Of a stretch of DNA of 64,000 nt, positions 8,289 to 17,581 are shown piece by piece. Source of the stretch: Cupriavidus taiwanensis (GTDB taxonomy: Bacteria > Pseudomonadota > Gammaproteobacteria > Burkholderiales > Burkholderiaceae); assembly GCF_900250075.1 (NCBI RefSeq), contig NZ_LT977071.1, positions 2,313,901-2,377,900 on the forward strand. The letters run 5' to 3'. Numbering within the stretch: position 1 is the stretch's first letter; each line of letters starts with the position of its first letter. Position numbers and translations under genes: made by a program. The notes beneath the pieces are model-generated. The model was not told the DNA's origin, made no database searches, and was given only the letters and a program-made list of their open reading frames with translations.

Positions 8289-8696
8289 TTAGAAGTTTTC
8301 GGCCCAACGGTCCCAGAACCCAGGCTCATCATGGTGAGCGTTCTGCATGGCACGTTCCAGCGCGACGATATAGAACTTGACGTCATCAAAGCGCATCGTG
8401 CCATCCGCGTGCTCCAGGAATGCCTGAACCTTCCGGTACTGTGCGTCGGCTTCGTCAAACGGAACGTCAACATAAATCTCCCCGGCGTATGAGCGCATCA
8501 CCGTCTCCGACGCGAATGGCCCACACTCGCACCAGGAGATGTGCTCGTTGTCGAGCCACTGTGTAATGCGTACCCGGCTGTCAAGCCGTCTGTAGTCCGC
8601 GTAGTGAGGCCGCTTCGCCTTCACAAAGTCGAGATAGAGGACGTCCCGCTTCATTCTTCGCGCAATTGCGTCGATGTGTTCAAGGACTTGGGGCAT
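8289..8696 (-). CDS. Hypothetical protein, first gene of a small minus-strand cluster
   Basis: This is a 135-aa soluble protein starting MPQVLEHIDAIARRMKRDVL. It has mixed alpha/beta character, a CECG dipeptide pair mid-protein, and an acidic/aromatic end (EPGFWDRWAENF). It starts 152 bp from the divergent WYL regulator at 8849, so that regulator may control it. Two further small genes follow on the same strand. No family was recognised, but coding potential is clear. Confidence 0.75.
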   Translation of the reverse strand: MPQVLEHIDAIARRMKRDVLYLDFVKAKRPHYADYRRLDSRVRITQWLDNEHISWCECGPFASETVMRSYAGEIYVDVPFDEADAQYRKVQAFLEHADGTMRFDDVKFYIVALERAMQNAHHDEPGFWDRWAENF

Positions 8697-8848
8697 GGCA
8701 TTTCATCCGTGTGATGTGAGCGGAATCGCCCTGTTGCTGTGGCTGAGCACCATGATGCTGGACAATTAGGACAAAACTTGTCCCAATCGGCCGATAGAAT
8801 CATCGCTACCGGGACACAGCACGAATCCCTCCTCGACAAACGCCCAGA

Positions 8849-9916
8849 ATGATGACTTCCAGCCTTGATGAAGCGATTCTTCGCATCCTGCCGACAGACA
8901 GGGACCTGGAATCGTGGATGTCGACGTCCCAAGTTCTTCAGTTGCTGAAAGACCGGGGGCATCGCGTCGACTATCCGAAGCAACTTCTGCGACGCCTCTC
9001 CATGCTGGAGCGGGACCTGCTTGTCCTGTCGACCGTGTCCGGTCGGCACCGGCTCTGGCAACGCAAATCCTGGCTGCGCGGCGCCAGCCAAGTGGCGAGC
9101 TTGATGAGCGCTTCCGAGGCAGTGGCATTTCACGCGCTCAGGCGTTTTGTGGGAGACAAGCTGCCGGCGGCGGTGACCAGGGACATCGAGCCGCTATTCA
9201 AGGCAGCCGACACGCGACTTTCGCAGGACCGCGAGGACAGTCGACTGTATCGTGCGTGGGTCAACAAGATTGACTCGGTGGAGCCCACGTACATGCTGAG
9301 TCGCCCCTCTATCAATCCCGAGGTCTTTCAGACGGTGGTGACGGCGACATTCTTTGAGCGCGAACTGCTTGTCCGGTATCGCCCAGCCTACAGAGAGACC
9401 AGGGCGGACGACGTCAAGCCGAAGCGGCTTTGGCCGCTTGCGCTGGTCGAGTCAGCCGGGCTCATGTACATGGTTGCCCAGAGCCCGGAACACCCGCCAC
9501 GACCCGACGAGGGTAAGCCCCATTGGCTTCGGATTTTGTATCGAATGGACCGAATCACCTCGGCGGTCGATTCCGGGAACGCGTTCGCGTACCCGCGCGA
9601 TTTCCGGCTGCAGGACACGATTGAGAATGAACAGGTCTTCGACTTTCTGCCTGAATCGCCAGTTGTACTAGAACTTGCGCTGGAACCGGCGGAGGCTCGC
9701 CGACTGACGGAGCGTCACATGGTGCAAGACCAAACGCTTGAACCGCTACCCGACGGCCGCGTGAAGGTGACCGGGACGGTAGTTCCCAGCGTAAAGCTGC
9801 GAAGGTGGCTGCGCTCGCTCGGCGCCGCGGTGGAAATCTTGGCGCCACCCTCGCTTCGGGACGAGTTCGCGCGCGATGCGACCACCTTAGCGATGCGCTA
9901 TGGCGCGGCGGGCTGA
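8849..9916 (+). CDS. WYL-domain transcriptional regulator
   Basis: This is a 355-aa protein with a winged-helix-like N-terminus (about residues 15-75; [13 protein letters not shown], then [16 protein letters not shown]). The middle and C-terminal parts are WYL-type ([37 protein letters not shown], then the WCX-like tail). WYL regulators of the BrxR/CapW kind sense nucleic-acid or nucleotide ligands and repress defence operons. Here the next gene encodes a SIR2 deacetylase, starting at most 57 bp after the stop, and divergent small genes lie upstream. It may control either side. The start ATG is doubled (ATGATG). Confidence 0.85.
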   Translation: MMTSSLDEAILRILPTDRDLESWMSTSQVLQLLKDRGHRVDYPKQLLRRLSMLERDLLVLSTVSGRHRLWQRKSWLRGASQVASLMSASEAVAFHALRRFVGDKLPAAVTRDIEPLFKAADTRLSQDREDSRLYRAWVNKIDSVEPTYMLSRPSINPEVFQTVVTATFFERELLVRYRPAYRETRADDVKPKRLWPLALVESAGLMYMVAQSPEHPPRPDEGKPHWLRILYRMDRITSAVDSGNAFAYPRDFRLQDTIENEQVFDFLPESPVVLELALEPAEARRLTERHMVQDQTLEPLPDGRVKVTGTVVPSVKLRRWLRSLGAAVEILAPPSLRDEFARDATTLAMRYGAAG

Positions 9917-9973
9917 ATCGTAAAAAGGGTGTTGCCGCTCGGCATAGCTCAAACAGGACAATCGAGGTATCAG

Positions 9974-10801
9974 GTGGAAAGCGACGAAGCAATCAGACAG
10001 GCGGCCGACTGGATTCGGGATGCGGACGGGCTACTTATCACTGCCGGTGCGGGCATGGGTGTGGATTCCGGCCTGCCGGACTTTCGTGGGCTGCAGGGCT
10101 TCTGGCGGGCCTACCCAGCGCTACGTCTTCATGGGCTGTCGTTCGAGGACATCGCCAATCCCGCTGGATTTGCGAGCAATCCTCGGTTGAGCTGGGGGTT
10201 TTACGGCCACCGGCTGGCGCTCTACCGCGCAACGGCACCTCACGCGGACTTCAACACTCTGCTCACCTGGGCGTCGACGATGAAACACGGCGCCTTCGTG
10301 TTCACGAGTAACGTCGACGGTCAGTTCCAGAAGGCAGGGTTTCCGGCCGCGCGCGTGGTCGAGTGCCACGGGACGATTCACTTGCTCCAGTGTATTGAGG
10401 CCTGCACCGACCAGGCCTGGCCGGCGGATGGTTTCAATCCGCTTGTCGATAACTCGACCTGCCTGCTCGAGAACGAAATGCCACGGTGCCCACACTGCGG
10501 CGGGCTCGCGCGGCCGAACATCCTTATGTTCGGGGACTGGATGTGGGTGACCGGGTATGCCGACCGGCAGGAGCGGAAGCTTACCGCATGGCTCGATTCA
10601 GTCGAGCGCCTGGTAGTGGTCGAACTTGGGGCCGGCAGAGCACTACCGACCGTTCGACGGTTCAGCGAACGCCAAGGATGCCGAGTCATACGCATCAACC
10701 CGCGCGATTACTTGATTTCTGCTGACGTGGGAGTGGGAATCGCGAGCGGCGCACTGAAGGCGCTGCAACGGCTCGACAACGAACTCTACGAGAGCACATA
10801 A
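9974..10801 (+). CDS. SIR2-family NAD-dependent deacetylase
   Basis: This sirtuin-type protein of about 275 aa shows the Rossmann signature GAGMGVDSGLPDFRG (about 25-39), the TSNVDGQ segment that contains the catalytic-loop Asp, the catalytic His in ECHGTIHLLQC, and zinc-ligand cysteines in LLQC...CPHCGG. These are the features of protein deacetylases, unlike the SIR2 NADases of Thoeris-like systems, which lack the zinc site. An NAD-depleting defence role is still conceivable from context. GTG 9974 is chosen; an upstream GTG at 9929 would add 15 residues. It follows the WYL gene closely and is probably co-transcribed with it. Confidence 0.85.
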   Translation: MESDEAIRQAADWIRDADGLLITAGAGMGVDSGLPDFRGLQGFWRAYPALRLHGLSFEDIANPAGFASNPRLSWGFYGHRLALYRATAPHADFNTLLTWASTMKHGAFVFTSNVDGQFQKAGFPAARVVECHGTIHLLQCIEACTDQAWPADGFNPLVDNSTCLLENEMPRCPHCGGLARPNILMFGDWMWVTGYADRQERKLTAWLDSVERLVVVELGAGRALPTVRRFSERQGCRVIRINPRDYLISADVGVGIASGALKALQRLDNELYEST

Positions 10802-10924
10802 GTCCCGCGTACTAAAGAAGCTCAAGAATTGGTCGTTAGGTGACGTCGACCTGCTTTCTGTCAATCGCAAAGTCATCACCAGTTTCCACGTCCGCCAACC
10901 AACCATCGGAGATATTGAGTGCCC

Positions 10925-11884
10925 ATGAACCACGCAACCTATATTGATGCGCAACATGTGAAAGGCTTCATCGCCTATCTCGCACGTGTCATCAGCGGAG
11001 CCACGCCACTCGACTTCACTGTTGGATTCTCGCGCAACAAGCTTCCCGTCGGCTATGAGCAAGAGTTCTCTGGCTATGTTGACGTCAGGAAGGGAGGTGG
11101 CCCTGTCTATGTGGTGTTTGCGCAGACCTTGGAAGACCTTTTCCGGATGTATTGGTGGGACAGGAAGGACTATGACGAGAACAAGCTGGCGCTCGACCAA
11201 GTTAGCGCGGCAATCAAAGCCGCCGTTGACGGCGAGAACTGTGCGGAACATCAGAAGCTCGCACATGACGCTTGCCATGAGGTGATGAAGTGGGGGTTCG
11301 GGGTAGACCGCCGCCCGTACACGGCCAACATGAACTGGGCGAAGGGTCTGAAAAAGAATCTCGCGTCCGTGTTACGCACCGGGCGGGAGTCTCTTTCTGG
11401 GAAGCATCCGAATATTGCAGCTTTCGGGATGGACCCTAAAAGTAACCCCAAGATGAACGCGGGTTGGACCAAATATTACGCGCTGGCCCTACCCAATCAC
11501 ATTATTTATGACGGAAGGGTCGGCGCAGCGCTCGGGTTCCTCGTACGACGGTATCTGGGAAGCCTGCCGCGGCATGAACAGCCAGCGAGCGTGCCCAGCG
11601 AACTCAGGTTCCTCTGGGCCGATGCTGAAGGTGGTGGCAAATTGCACGACCCGTCTTCTGGTCAATACAAGTTCAGTAAACTGTACGGTGGACCTTACGG
11701 GTCCAGGGCATGGGCACGTGTCAACGTGCAGGCCAACTGGATACTCTCGGAAGCTATGAATGCTGCGAAGGCTGACTGGTGCTCTGGCCTGGACGGCCTT
11801 CGCAAACTGGAAGCCGCGCTTTTCATGCTCGGCTACGACCTGAGCCGTGCCGACGAACGCAATCCGATGGCCGAGGCAGCATAG
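10925..11884 (+). CDS. Hypothetical protein
   Basis: This is a 319-aa soluble protein starting MNHATYIDAQHVKGFIAYLA. The middle contains WTKYYALALPNHIIYDGRVG, which recalls the helix-rich segment of OGG-fold DNA-glycosylase-like proteins seen in defence islands (tryptophan-Lys...IYD.RV.AAL). The resemblance is weak and no catalytic Lys-Asp pair could be confirmed. It is on the same strand as the WYL-SIR2 pair, 123 bp downstream, and could be its third member. Confidence 0.65.
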   Translation: MNHATYIDAQHVKGFIAYLARVISGATPLDFTVGFSRNKLPVGYEQEFSGYVDVRKGGGPVYVVFAQTLEDLFRMYWWDRKDYDENKLALDQVSAAIKAAVDGENCAEHQKLAHDACHEVMKWGFGVDRRPYTANMNWAKGLKKNLASVLRTGRESLSGKHPNIAAFGMDPKSNPKMNAGWTKYYALALPNHIIYDGRVGAALGFLVRRYLGSLPRHEQPASVPSELRFLWADAEGGGKLHDPSSGQYKFSKLYGGPYGSRAWARVNVQANWILSEAMNAAKADWCSGLDGLRKLEAALFMLGYDLSRADERNPMAEAA

Positions 11885-11930
11885 TTGCTACGGGCGCCAT
11901 GCCCAGGGGTAGCGCATAAGCATTGCCCGT

Positions 11931-11967
11931 GGCTAATGGAACGCCACTGAGCGCCGTTCCATCAGCC
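11931..11967. terminator. Strong hairpin between convergent genes
   Basis: GGCTAATGGAACG (11931-11943) pairs with CGTTCCATCAGCC (11955-11967) at 12 of 13 positions around an 11-base loop. It lies 47 bp past the stop of the plus gene and before the end of the minus gene, where a shared terminator is expected. There is no clear T-run, so this is a structural call. Confidence 0.45.
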
Positions 11968-12172
11968 ACAGTGTGCTCACTGCAAGTACATAAAGCCAAC
12001 CCCAGTGCCGTCTAGTGTCACCGCTTGGGATTGCTAGGGCCGACCCTAGAGCGGAGACAGAGCTACGGCTCGCATGTCCCCACATCACCCGGCTTGCCCG
12101 CTCCCGTCGAGTCCGCCTGTGCTCCTCAAACTCGCAGGCGTGCTGACTTTGGTCCAGCGGAGCACTATTCGT

Positions 12173-12883
12173 TCAGTTATCCTTTCGAGCGTAGCGCCCC
12201 TTAAGCTCTTCCGCGCTAATGGTAGTCCAGCCATCGGCATTGACCTCTGTGTCGAGTAGCGTGTCAACGAACTCAGCAGTCTGCTCCGGGTCTCCGCCAA
12301 ACGACAGTTCCCAGAGGGCTCCGTGGATTACCTGAGCAAGTGATGGCGCGAATACCACAGAGGTTATGGTGCCCATCTGACCATCCTCATTGACACTCTC
12401 TTCTTCCGAAAAGATAACCTTGCCATTGAAACGCAGCGGCAAATTCAGTAGCTCGTTCAATGGGCAGTACATGATGGACCACCGGATTCTGGTCCCTGCC
12501 TTGTACTGCATGCCGCCGACGAGTTCCACATCCTGCCGTAGCACATAGCCCACACCGACAATCGAAAGACGCGGACATACCGAAAGCTCGCCAGCTTGCG
12601 TGTTCCTTTCCCAATCAGGCGTTAGCTCAAGATACTCGATTTCATCAGCATCGTACCCGCCAGTGTAAGCAACAGCTCCCGGCTTCTTTGACTCTGCCAG
12701 GTATTCAGTCGCGTAAGTCCGCGCAAACACCTGCAGCAATGCTGGATTGCACTCGAGGAGCGAAAAGATGTCCCGAAGGTAGATTTCGCCTTCAAACCGA
12801 ACCGCATCCATAAGATATGCGGCGGCGTCTGCCGTCACATCGGAGCCGACAAATTCTTCGCCCCCCCGCTTCGTTAGCGTCAC
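12173..12883 (-). CDS. Hypothetical protein with probable 5' frameshift
   Basis: The frame encodes up to 236 residues of a soluble alpha/beta protein of unknown function (GEEFVGSDVTADAAAYLMDA..., YLRDIFSLLECNP, FNGKVIFSEEESVN). The true N-terminus appears to be in another frame, beginning at ATG 12974 (MCIDSTEYTRKNQMRGLVLK, then LEFLTWSDANEAGG). The two frames meet at a run of seven C (minus strand G) near 12864-12870. A single-base change there would restore a product of about 266 aa. This could be a real disabling mutation, a phase-variable tract or a sequencing error. It faces away from the VPA1262-like operon and has no clear partner. Confidence 0.6.
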   Translation of the reverse strand: MTLTKRGGEEFVGSDVTADAAAYLMDAVRFEGEIYLRDIFSLLECNPALLQVFARTYATEYLAESKKPGAVAYTGGYDADEIEYLELTPDWERNTQAGELSVCPRLSIVGVGYVLRQDVELVGGMQYKAGTRIRWSIMYCPLNELLNLPLRFNGKVIFSEEESVNEDGQMGTITSVVFAPSLAQVIHGALWELSFGGDPEQTAEFVDTLLDTEVNADGWTTISAEELKGRYARKDN

Positions 12884-13255
12884 TCCAGGTCAAAAATTCC
12901 AGGCGACCACCGGCTTTAAGGACAAGTCCTCTCATCTGGTTCTTCCGAGTGTATTCAGTTGAGTCGATGCACATTCTAACCAGGTCCTCCTCGCCGAAGG
13001 CGAGCCAAGTACGACGGTCTGGCTAGCAGCCACCATAGTTCTTACGGCCGCTCGCTGTAATTGTGTACGTACCTCCACGAGGTCCCGTGTAGCACGTTTG
13101 CCCGGACCCCGTCGTGCGAGACGCAGCCAAGGTAGCATTGCAGATTGGCCAACTCTTCTGGCTGAATTGAAATGATGGCCTGTCATTTAATCGCCCCCCT
13201 TCGCGTGCCAGAAGGAGAGCGTCTATTCATGAAAGAGAAAATCGAATCAGGACTC

Positions 13256-13460
13256 ACTCCGCAAAGGCATTTTGGATGACTTCTTCGAAGTCCCCAGTCT
13301 CCATTTGTAACATGTGGTCTACCCCAGCGTCCGTAGCCTCACGAGCCAGCATCGAGAGAAGCTGAGCCGAAATGTCAGCCTGGCGGTCGCGGGCACGACC
13401 GCCCAAACAGCCGCAATGATGCCAAACATGGTCATCAAGGAGCTTGTATCTATCACGTGA
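13256..13460 (-). pseudogene. Coding-like remnant without a good start
   Basis: One minus frame reads HHCGCLGGRARDRQADISAQ and continues LLSMLAREATDAGVDHMLQM...QNAFAE to a TGA. An overlapping frame reads SLMTMFGIIAAVWAVVPATA, a typical membrane helix following a start. Joining the two by a frameshift would give a small membrane protein of about 65 aa with a helical tail. Neither frame alone has a convincing start-to-stop gene, so a broken gene is the best reading. Confidence 0.3.
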
Positions 13461-13524
13461 TGGCCTCCAGTTATGCTGGGTAGTGGAGCTATGGCGGGGC
13501 CAGGGCTTCTGAAGTCCGCTCTAT

Positions 13525-14913
13525 TTAGTACTGCGAATCGTAGTATCGGTAACGCACCTGACTATAAGTGTCCGACGGCATTGGTAGCGGAGGAAGAAGC
13601 TCGCTCGCTCCTTTTGACAGCTCTCTGCCGTGCCTTACTAGACGAAGTCGAGAGAGCAGCCGATTTCGCTCGGTGACCAGGTCCGTAAAGGAAGCGAACC
13701 ACTGTCTTTCGATACCCTCGACTGCCGTTGCGAGCGCTGCCTCTTCGGCAGCAAGAGCTCCAGCCGCCATTTGCGAATAGTACCTGGTGACCGGGTAATC
13801 GAACGCACAAACTGCAGGAGCAAACAGATGGCTATACTCCTCGCCTCGCCCATAGTCCCATTCGTTCCAGCGGTCAAAAAACATGGCCCACAGTTTATTC
13901 GCTTTGATGGCAGCCACCTCATTGGAAAAAGTCGCCATTACCTCAGCTACTGCCCTCGCACTTCGTTTCATGCCGCGTAGGTGCACAGCATCAACGACTG
14001 CCTGCCAGTGAGGCTCATCAAGCCTTGCCAACACCAAAGGCAGGACTTGGTTCAGCAGCGACTTTTCGTCTGGCGACGCAAAAAGTTCTTTCATCCAAGC
14101 AGACCAGTCCTTTGTCTGCGCCACTTGGGCCAAGAGGCGCTCTAGAACTGGTCGCAACTCGTTCGAGTCTCGACCTCCCCGGTATTCGCCCTCTAGTTGG
14201 TCGACAGCTATAAACTTGAACGTCAGAAGAGAAGTTCGGAGCGCCAAATCGGCCGTATCCTCCCTCAAGACAAGCCGAACAAACAGAGAAAAGAAGACAT
14301 CGTCTTTTTTACTCAATACCAGCGCAAGCTTATCCGGGTCAAGCTTCCACAGCAGAATGATTGCTGCCCATCCTCCCGGCGGCGGCTCGGGCATAAGATG
14401 CGAAGCAATTTGGTGGAGACGCTTGTAGCTTCCTTTCAATGCTTCAGTTTTCAGTTCCTCTCGTACATTTGGGAGATGTCGGTCAAGGCCACGCATCGGA
14501 CCAACGTCCAAGCCATCTAAAAGCGCAGCCAGCCCGTCTTCCAGGGCGGAATTCGCAAACGAAGACGCAACACTTTTCAGGCCCGTGGAGCGCATATCGA
14601 GAGCGTTGACCGCAGTCAGCAGAACATTCAGTTCCGAGAGGGAGCCTGCATAATGACGCTTCCAACTTCCCAAAGCCCTTAGGAGCCCACGAATGGCTTC
14701 CTCAAGTTGGAGGTTCGCAGAAGCAATGTTCTGAGGCTCGCCAAGACATTCGTCCGCGACTGCCCATCCGAGGGCCTCCAGCTCAGCGGACGAAATCACT
14801 ACCGCACCTTCGGAAAGGCGAGCCAACATCTGCGCAACTGCGCCTGGGAGCCGCGAGGGCCCATCTTCATTGCCACGAAGGAAAACCTGCGAGCGGTCTT
14901 CGTCGGTGCTCAT
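13525..14913 (-). CDS. Large helical hypothetical protein, partner of the VPA1262-like protein
   Basis: This is a 462-aa, almost entirely alpha-helical soluble protein, possibly with HEAT/TPR-like repeats (many LL-A--L runs; GWAAIILLWKLDPDKLALVL; EKSLLNQVLPLVLARLD). No catalytic motif was seen. Its ATG at 14913 overlaps the stop codon of the upstream gene in an ATGA arrangement, showing tight translational coupling and probably a fixed ratio of the two proteins. It probably acts as a scaffold or target-recognition partner for the PLD-like protein. The product ends with a Tyr-rich tail (YSQVRYRYYDSQY). Confidence 0.75.
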   Translation of the reverse strand: MSTDEDRSQVFLRGNEDGPSRLPGAVAQMLARLSEGAVVISSAELEALGWAVADECLGEPQNIASANLQLEEAIRGLLRALGSWKRHYAGSLSELNVLLTAVNALDMRSTGLKSVASSFANSALEDGLAALLDGLDVGPMRGLDRHLPNVREELKTEALKGSYKRLHQIASHLMPEPPPGGWAAIILLWKLDPDKLALVLSKKDDVFFSLFVRLVLREDTADLALRTSLLTFKFIAVDQLEGEYRGGRDSNELRPVLERLLAQVAQTKDWSAWMKELFASPDEKSLLNQVLPLVLARLDEPHWQAVVDAVHLRGMKRSARAVAEVMATFSNEVAAIKANKLWAMFFDRWNEWDYGRGEEYSHLFAPAVCAFDYPVTRYYSQMAAGALAAEEAALATAVEGIERQWFASFTDLVTERNRLLSRLRLVRHGRELSKGASELLPPLPMPSDTYSQVRYRYYDSQY

Positions 14914-16622
14914 GCTGTCTTCCACACAAGATGCGAGGGTGCGTCGAGCGCTTCCCACAACTCTAAGAACGCCTCTCGGATTAGTTCTCCGTCCGACACC
15001 TTTTGCAAGATATGGTGCTGCTGCCCCAGGCTGTTGATTGAAGTTCCGAGGGACCAGGCGATGGCCCCACCTTCGGCGCCGGGAAATATTAAGAACCTGT
15101 CGTGGAATGGCCAGCCAGCACTTCCTGACCGAACTCGAAACTCGAGATTCAGACCTTTACAGTTTCCTTTTGTCTGCTCTAACAAGCCCTCTTGACGCTC
15201 GCGCCACGAGACCGGAGGCACTGCAGGCTTAGCGGTGGAACGCGAGCCTACCAAGCGCATAAACATCGCTAGACACCGGCGCGAGATACTTGGCGGGTTG
15301 GTCGCTGGTGCGTTGCGCGAAGTTACATCGCGGTGCATAGAGCCGGCGCTTAGTGCTCGTAGCTCCGCTTCCGGCCACTGGCAGAAGAATAGCGTATTCA
15401 GTACATCTTTCGCGTCTAGGTATGGGTCCCAAATCCATACCCCGCCTTTGCCGTGTCTGTTAATCAACCAGTGGACATCTTCAAGAGCCGAGTTCTTTTC
15501 GCCAGCGGCTGCTCCGCGATACTGTATGAACTCCTTACGGCTCTGCAAGCTATGTAAGCTCTCTCGAAATAAGCGCCTCGAACGCCAGGGCTCTCGGACG
15601 TTCGGATGCACCTTCTGTGTAGTCTGTGGGACGGGCTTTGGTTGCAACAGTATGGAGACGCGCTCTTGGGAACGCCCGGATGCATCGAGCCTGTAAAACT
15701 CGCGCTCGACGCTCTCTGCGAGGCCGTGGCTTGTCACAGTAACGCTACCACCGAAGTACGCTGTTTCGGCCGAAGCGCCTACGACGATTTTATTGTCGTC
15801 ATCCCATGCAACATAGCGTGCTCCCATTCTCTTCGAGTGAATTGGCACGAGAGCTGCGACATCAGGGCTCGTTGGTGCTGAGGAATAGTCTTCTACCGTG
15901 GCATCCTCATATATTTCCCACGAAATTCTCAAAGGACGTCCAGAGTGAGATGGATGCCATATGTGTTCCAACGGAAGTTTTCCATTTTCCGGAGCACCAA
16001 ATTTCGTGACCATTGCGGTCACGGGGAACTGAATAAGTATGTTTCCCAATCGGTCGGAGAGCCCGTCAATTCCCATGGGCACACAAGGACGGATGACTTC
16101 CGCAAGCGCCTTGAGGAGTTCCGGTCTATCGAACAAAAAGCGCAACGTCTCCTTGCTTCTGTCAAACAATTCCAGAACGTGCGAACCGTTAAAGAAGTTG
16201 TTTTTAAGAACGCCGTTCCACGGATGAGGCTGAAACTCGTCTGAGGGAACGAACTGGGGTGCAACTGGCGTCAGTTTTGCGACTTGCAGCGGGTGCGAGC
16301 CAATCTTCCATTCGCCGGTCTCGGCCAAGTGCTGCAGCGCCTCGATTAATCGTGCAGGGGCTATCCGCGACCTAGACACACCGAACTTCCAATCTGTCGA
16401 CGGCAACACGAGGGGCTTCTTGTTGAGGAACAATGGTTTGCTTGAGGTTGCCTCGTCCAACGAACCAGGCTCCGCGACAAGCAAACTCAACACGTTTGTC
16501 GGCTGACCACCTGGCTGAAATCCGAGGATTTCCGTCACTTCGATGGTTTGGTAATTGCCAATCAGCCCCGGCGTAAGCAGTTGCTGCAGGTGGTCGACAG
16601 TCTCCTTGACTCCCCAACTCAT
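14910..16622 (-). CDS. VPA1262-family-like protein with degenerate PLD-type C-terminus
   Basis: This is a 570-aa protein. The N-terminal half (residues 1-330) resembles the VPA1262 family N-terminal domain (EVTEILGFQPGGQPTNVLSL near the start). The C-terminal part carries a phospholipase-D-like pattern: VWIWDPYLDAKDVL, then FHDRFLIFPG with HDR in place of HKD, then WSLGTSINSLGQQHHILQKV. Such PLD-like domains often act as nucleases in phage defence. The substituted HKD leaves activity uncertain. It is the first gene of a two-gene operon, 174 bp from a LexA box that lies between it and the divergent protease operon. Confidence 0.75.
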   Translation of the reverse strand: MSWGVKETVDHLQQLLTPGLIGNYQTIEVTEILGFQPGGQPTNVLSLLVAEPGSLDEATSSKPLFLNKKPLVLPSTDWKFGVSRSRIAPARLIEALQHLAETGEWKIGSHPLQVAKLTPVAPQFVPSDEFQPHPWNGVLKNNFFNGSHVLELFDRSKETLRFLFDRPELLKALAEVIRPCVPMGIDGLSDRLGNILIQFPVTAMVTKFGAPENGKLPLEHIWHPSHSGRPLRISWEIYEDATVEDYSSAPTSPDVAALVPIHSKRMGARYVAWDDDNKIVVGASAETAYFGGSVTVTSHGLAESVEREFYRLDASGRSQERVSILLQPKPVPQTTQKVHPNVREPWRSRRLFRESLHSLQSRKEFIQYRGAAAGEKNSALEDVHWLINRHGKGGVWIWDPYLDAKDVLNTLFFCQWPEAELRALSAGSMHRDVTSRNAPATNPPSISRRCLAMFMRLVGSRSTAKPAVPPVSWRERQEGLLEQTKGNCKGLNLEFRVRSGSAGWPFHDRFLIFPGAEGGAIAWSLGTSINSLGQQHHILQKVSDGELIREAFLELWEALDAPSHLVWKTA

Positions 16623-16795
16623 TACCCTCTCCGCTTTCCTTAGCTAGGTGTTGAGTGCTGCCGCGATGGTTGCTGATGGCCCCAGACCGAGCACTACTAA
16701 AAGACTGCAAATCATAGTGCCTTTTAAGTAACGTGGGAGGGAAAGAGCTACTTCAAGGATGGCTAGCCTAGGCTTCCCTTGCCCTTCAGCGCCTA

Positions 16796-16815
16796 TACTG
16801 TATATTCATACAGCA
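16796..16815. promoter_or_regulatory. LexA (SOS) box
   Basis: TACTGTATATTCATACAGCA fits the CTGT-N8-ACAG LexA consensus exactly in its core (16798-16813). It lies between two divergent operons, 174 bp from the VPA1262-like start and about 134 bp before ATG 16949. LexA could repress either or both and release them after DNA damage. Confidence 0.75.
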
Positions 16816-16948
16816 TCCTAGGCAATGCGACACCATCTGGGAACCCGTGATGTGACACAATAGCTACATCGGAATAATTTCGGAATATTTTTACGTCATT
16901 TTTGTAGTTCGTGCTATGCTTCGTCCACGCCACTTCTGGGTGTTGCCC

Positions 16949-17581
16949 ATGCCGACTATCGACGAACAAGAAGCACGAGCCCTTGTAGCACCACATCTGG
17001 TCAAGTTTGACAGCATCTATCGTCGAGCTTGGGAGTCTTGGCTGAAGAATCCAGTCGCGGCGCGCATGCAAGACAAACGGGTGCGCGCGAACGTCATATG
17101 GAACGACGCTGTCGCCGAGGCGAAGGTGATGTTTGATGGCGATGGCGAAGTGCGGTTCGATGAAAAGGGCCAGTGGAAAGGCCTCCTGGTTGGCAATCGA
17201 TTGTTTGTGCGTCTCAAGAAGGGAACAGCCGCCCTCCTGTCGCGCAACGTCAAAACGAAAGCTAACGAAGCCTTCCATGACCAAAATCGTGACCTCTTTG
17301 GAGGCATCGCACGGTGCGAACTGCTGTACGTGCTATCAGAAGATGAAACGGAGCTGGAGCGAGTAGTTGTCGTCCAGCGACACAAGAAGGCGGTTGTATG
17401 GTCCATCGATGCTCTGGGAGACTTCGACGATGGACAGATGATTATTCCGTTTGCACCGGTTCCCCCGGGCAGCGGTGGTGGCGGGTCTGTCGCGGACCGC
17501 GTAGTTAAGCCAAAGAAAAATGGGGAAAACGAAAATGGAACACGTCGGGACGCAGCCGCTGGCGGAGGCCTTTCGACCTGA
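16949..17581 (+). CDS. Hypothetical protein paired with XRE-ImmA/IrrE protease
   Basis: This is a 210-aa soluble basic protein with no recognised family (MPTIDEQEARALVAPHLVKF at the start). The body is alpha/beta with conserved-looking Trp residues (RAWESWLKNP, KAVVWSIDAL). The Gly/Ser- and Lys-rich tail from about residue 178 is likely disordered. Its 3' end overlaps the start of the ImmA/IrrE gene by 47 bp, so the two are translationally coupled. By analogy with ImmA/IrrE pairs, it could be the protease's substrate, or a toxin controlled by it. ATG 16949 is preferred over the in-frame ATG at 16916. Confidence 0.75.
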   Translation: MPTIDEQEARALVAPHLVKFDSIYRRAWESWLKNPVAARMQDKRVRANVIWNDAVAEAKVMFDGDGEVRFDEKGQWKGLLVGNRLFVRLKKGTAALLSRNVKTKANEAFHDQNRDLFGGIARCELLYVLSEDETELERVVVVQRHKKAVVWSIDALGDFDDGQMIIPFAPVPPGSGGGGSVADRVVKPKKNGENENGTRRDAAAGGGLST

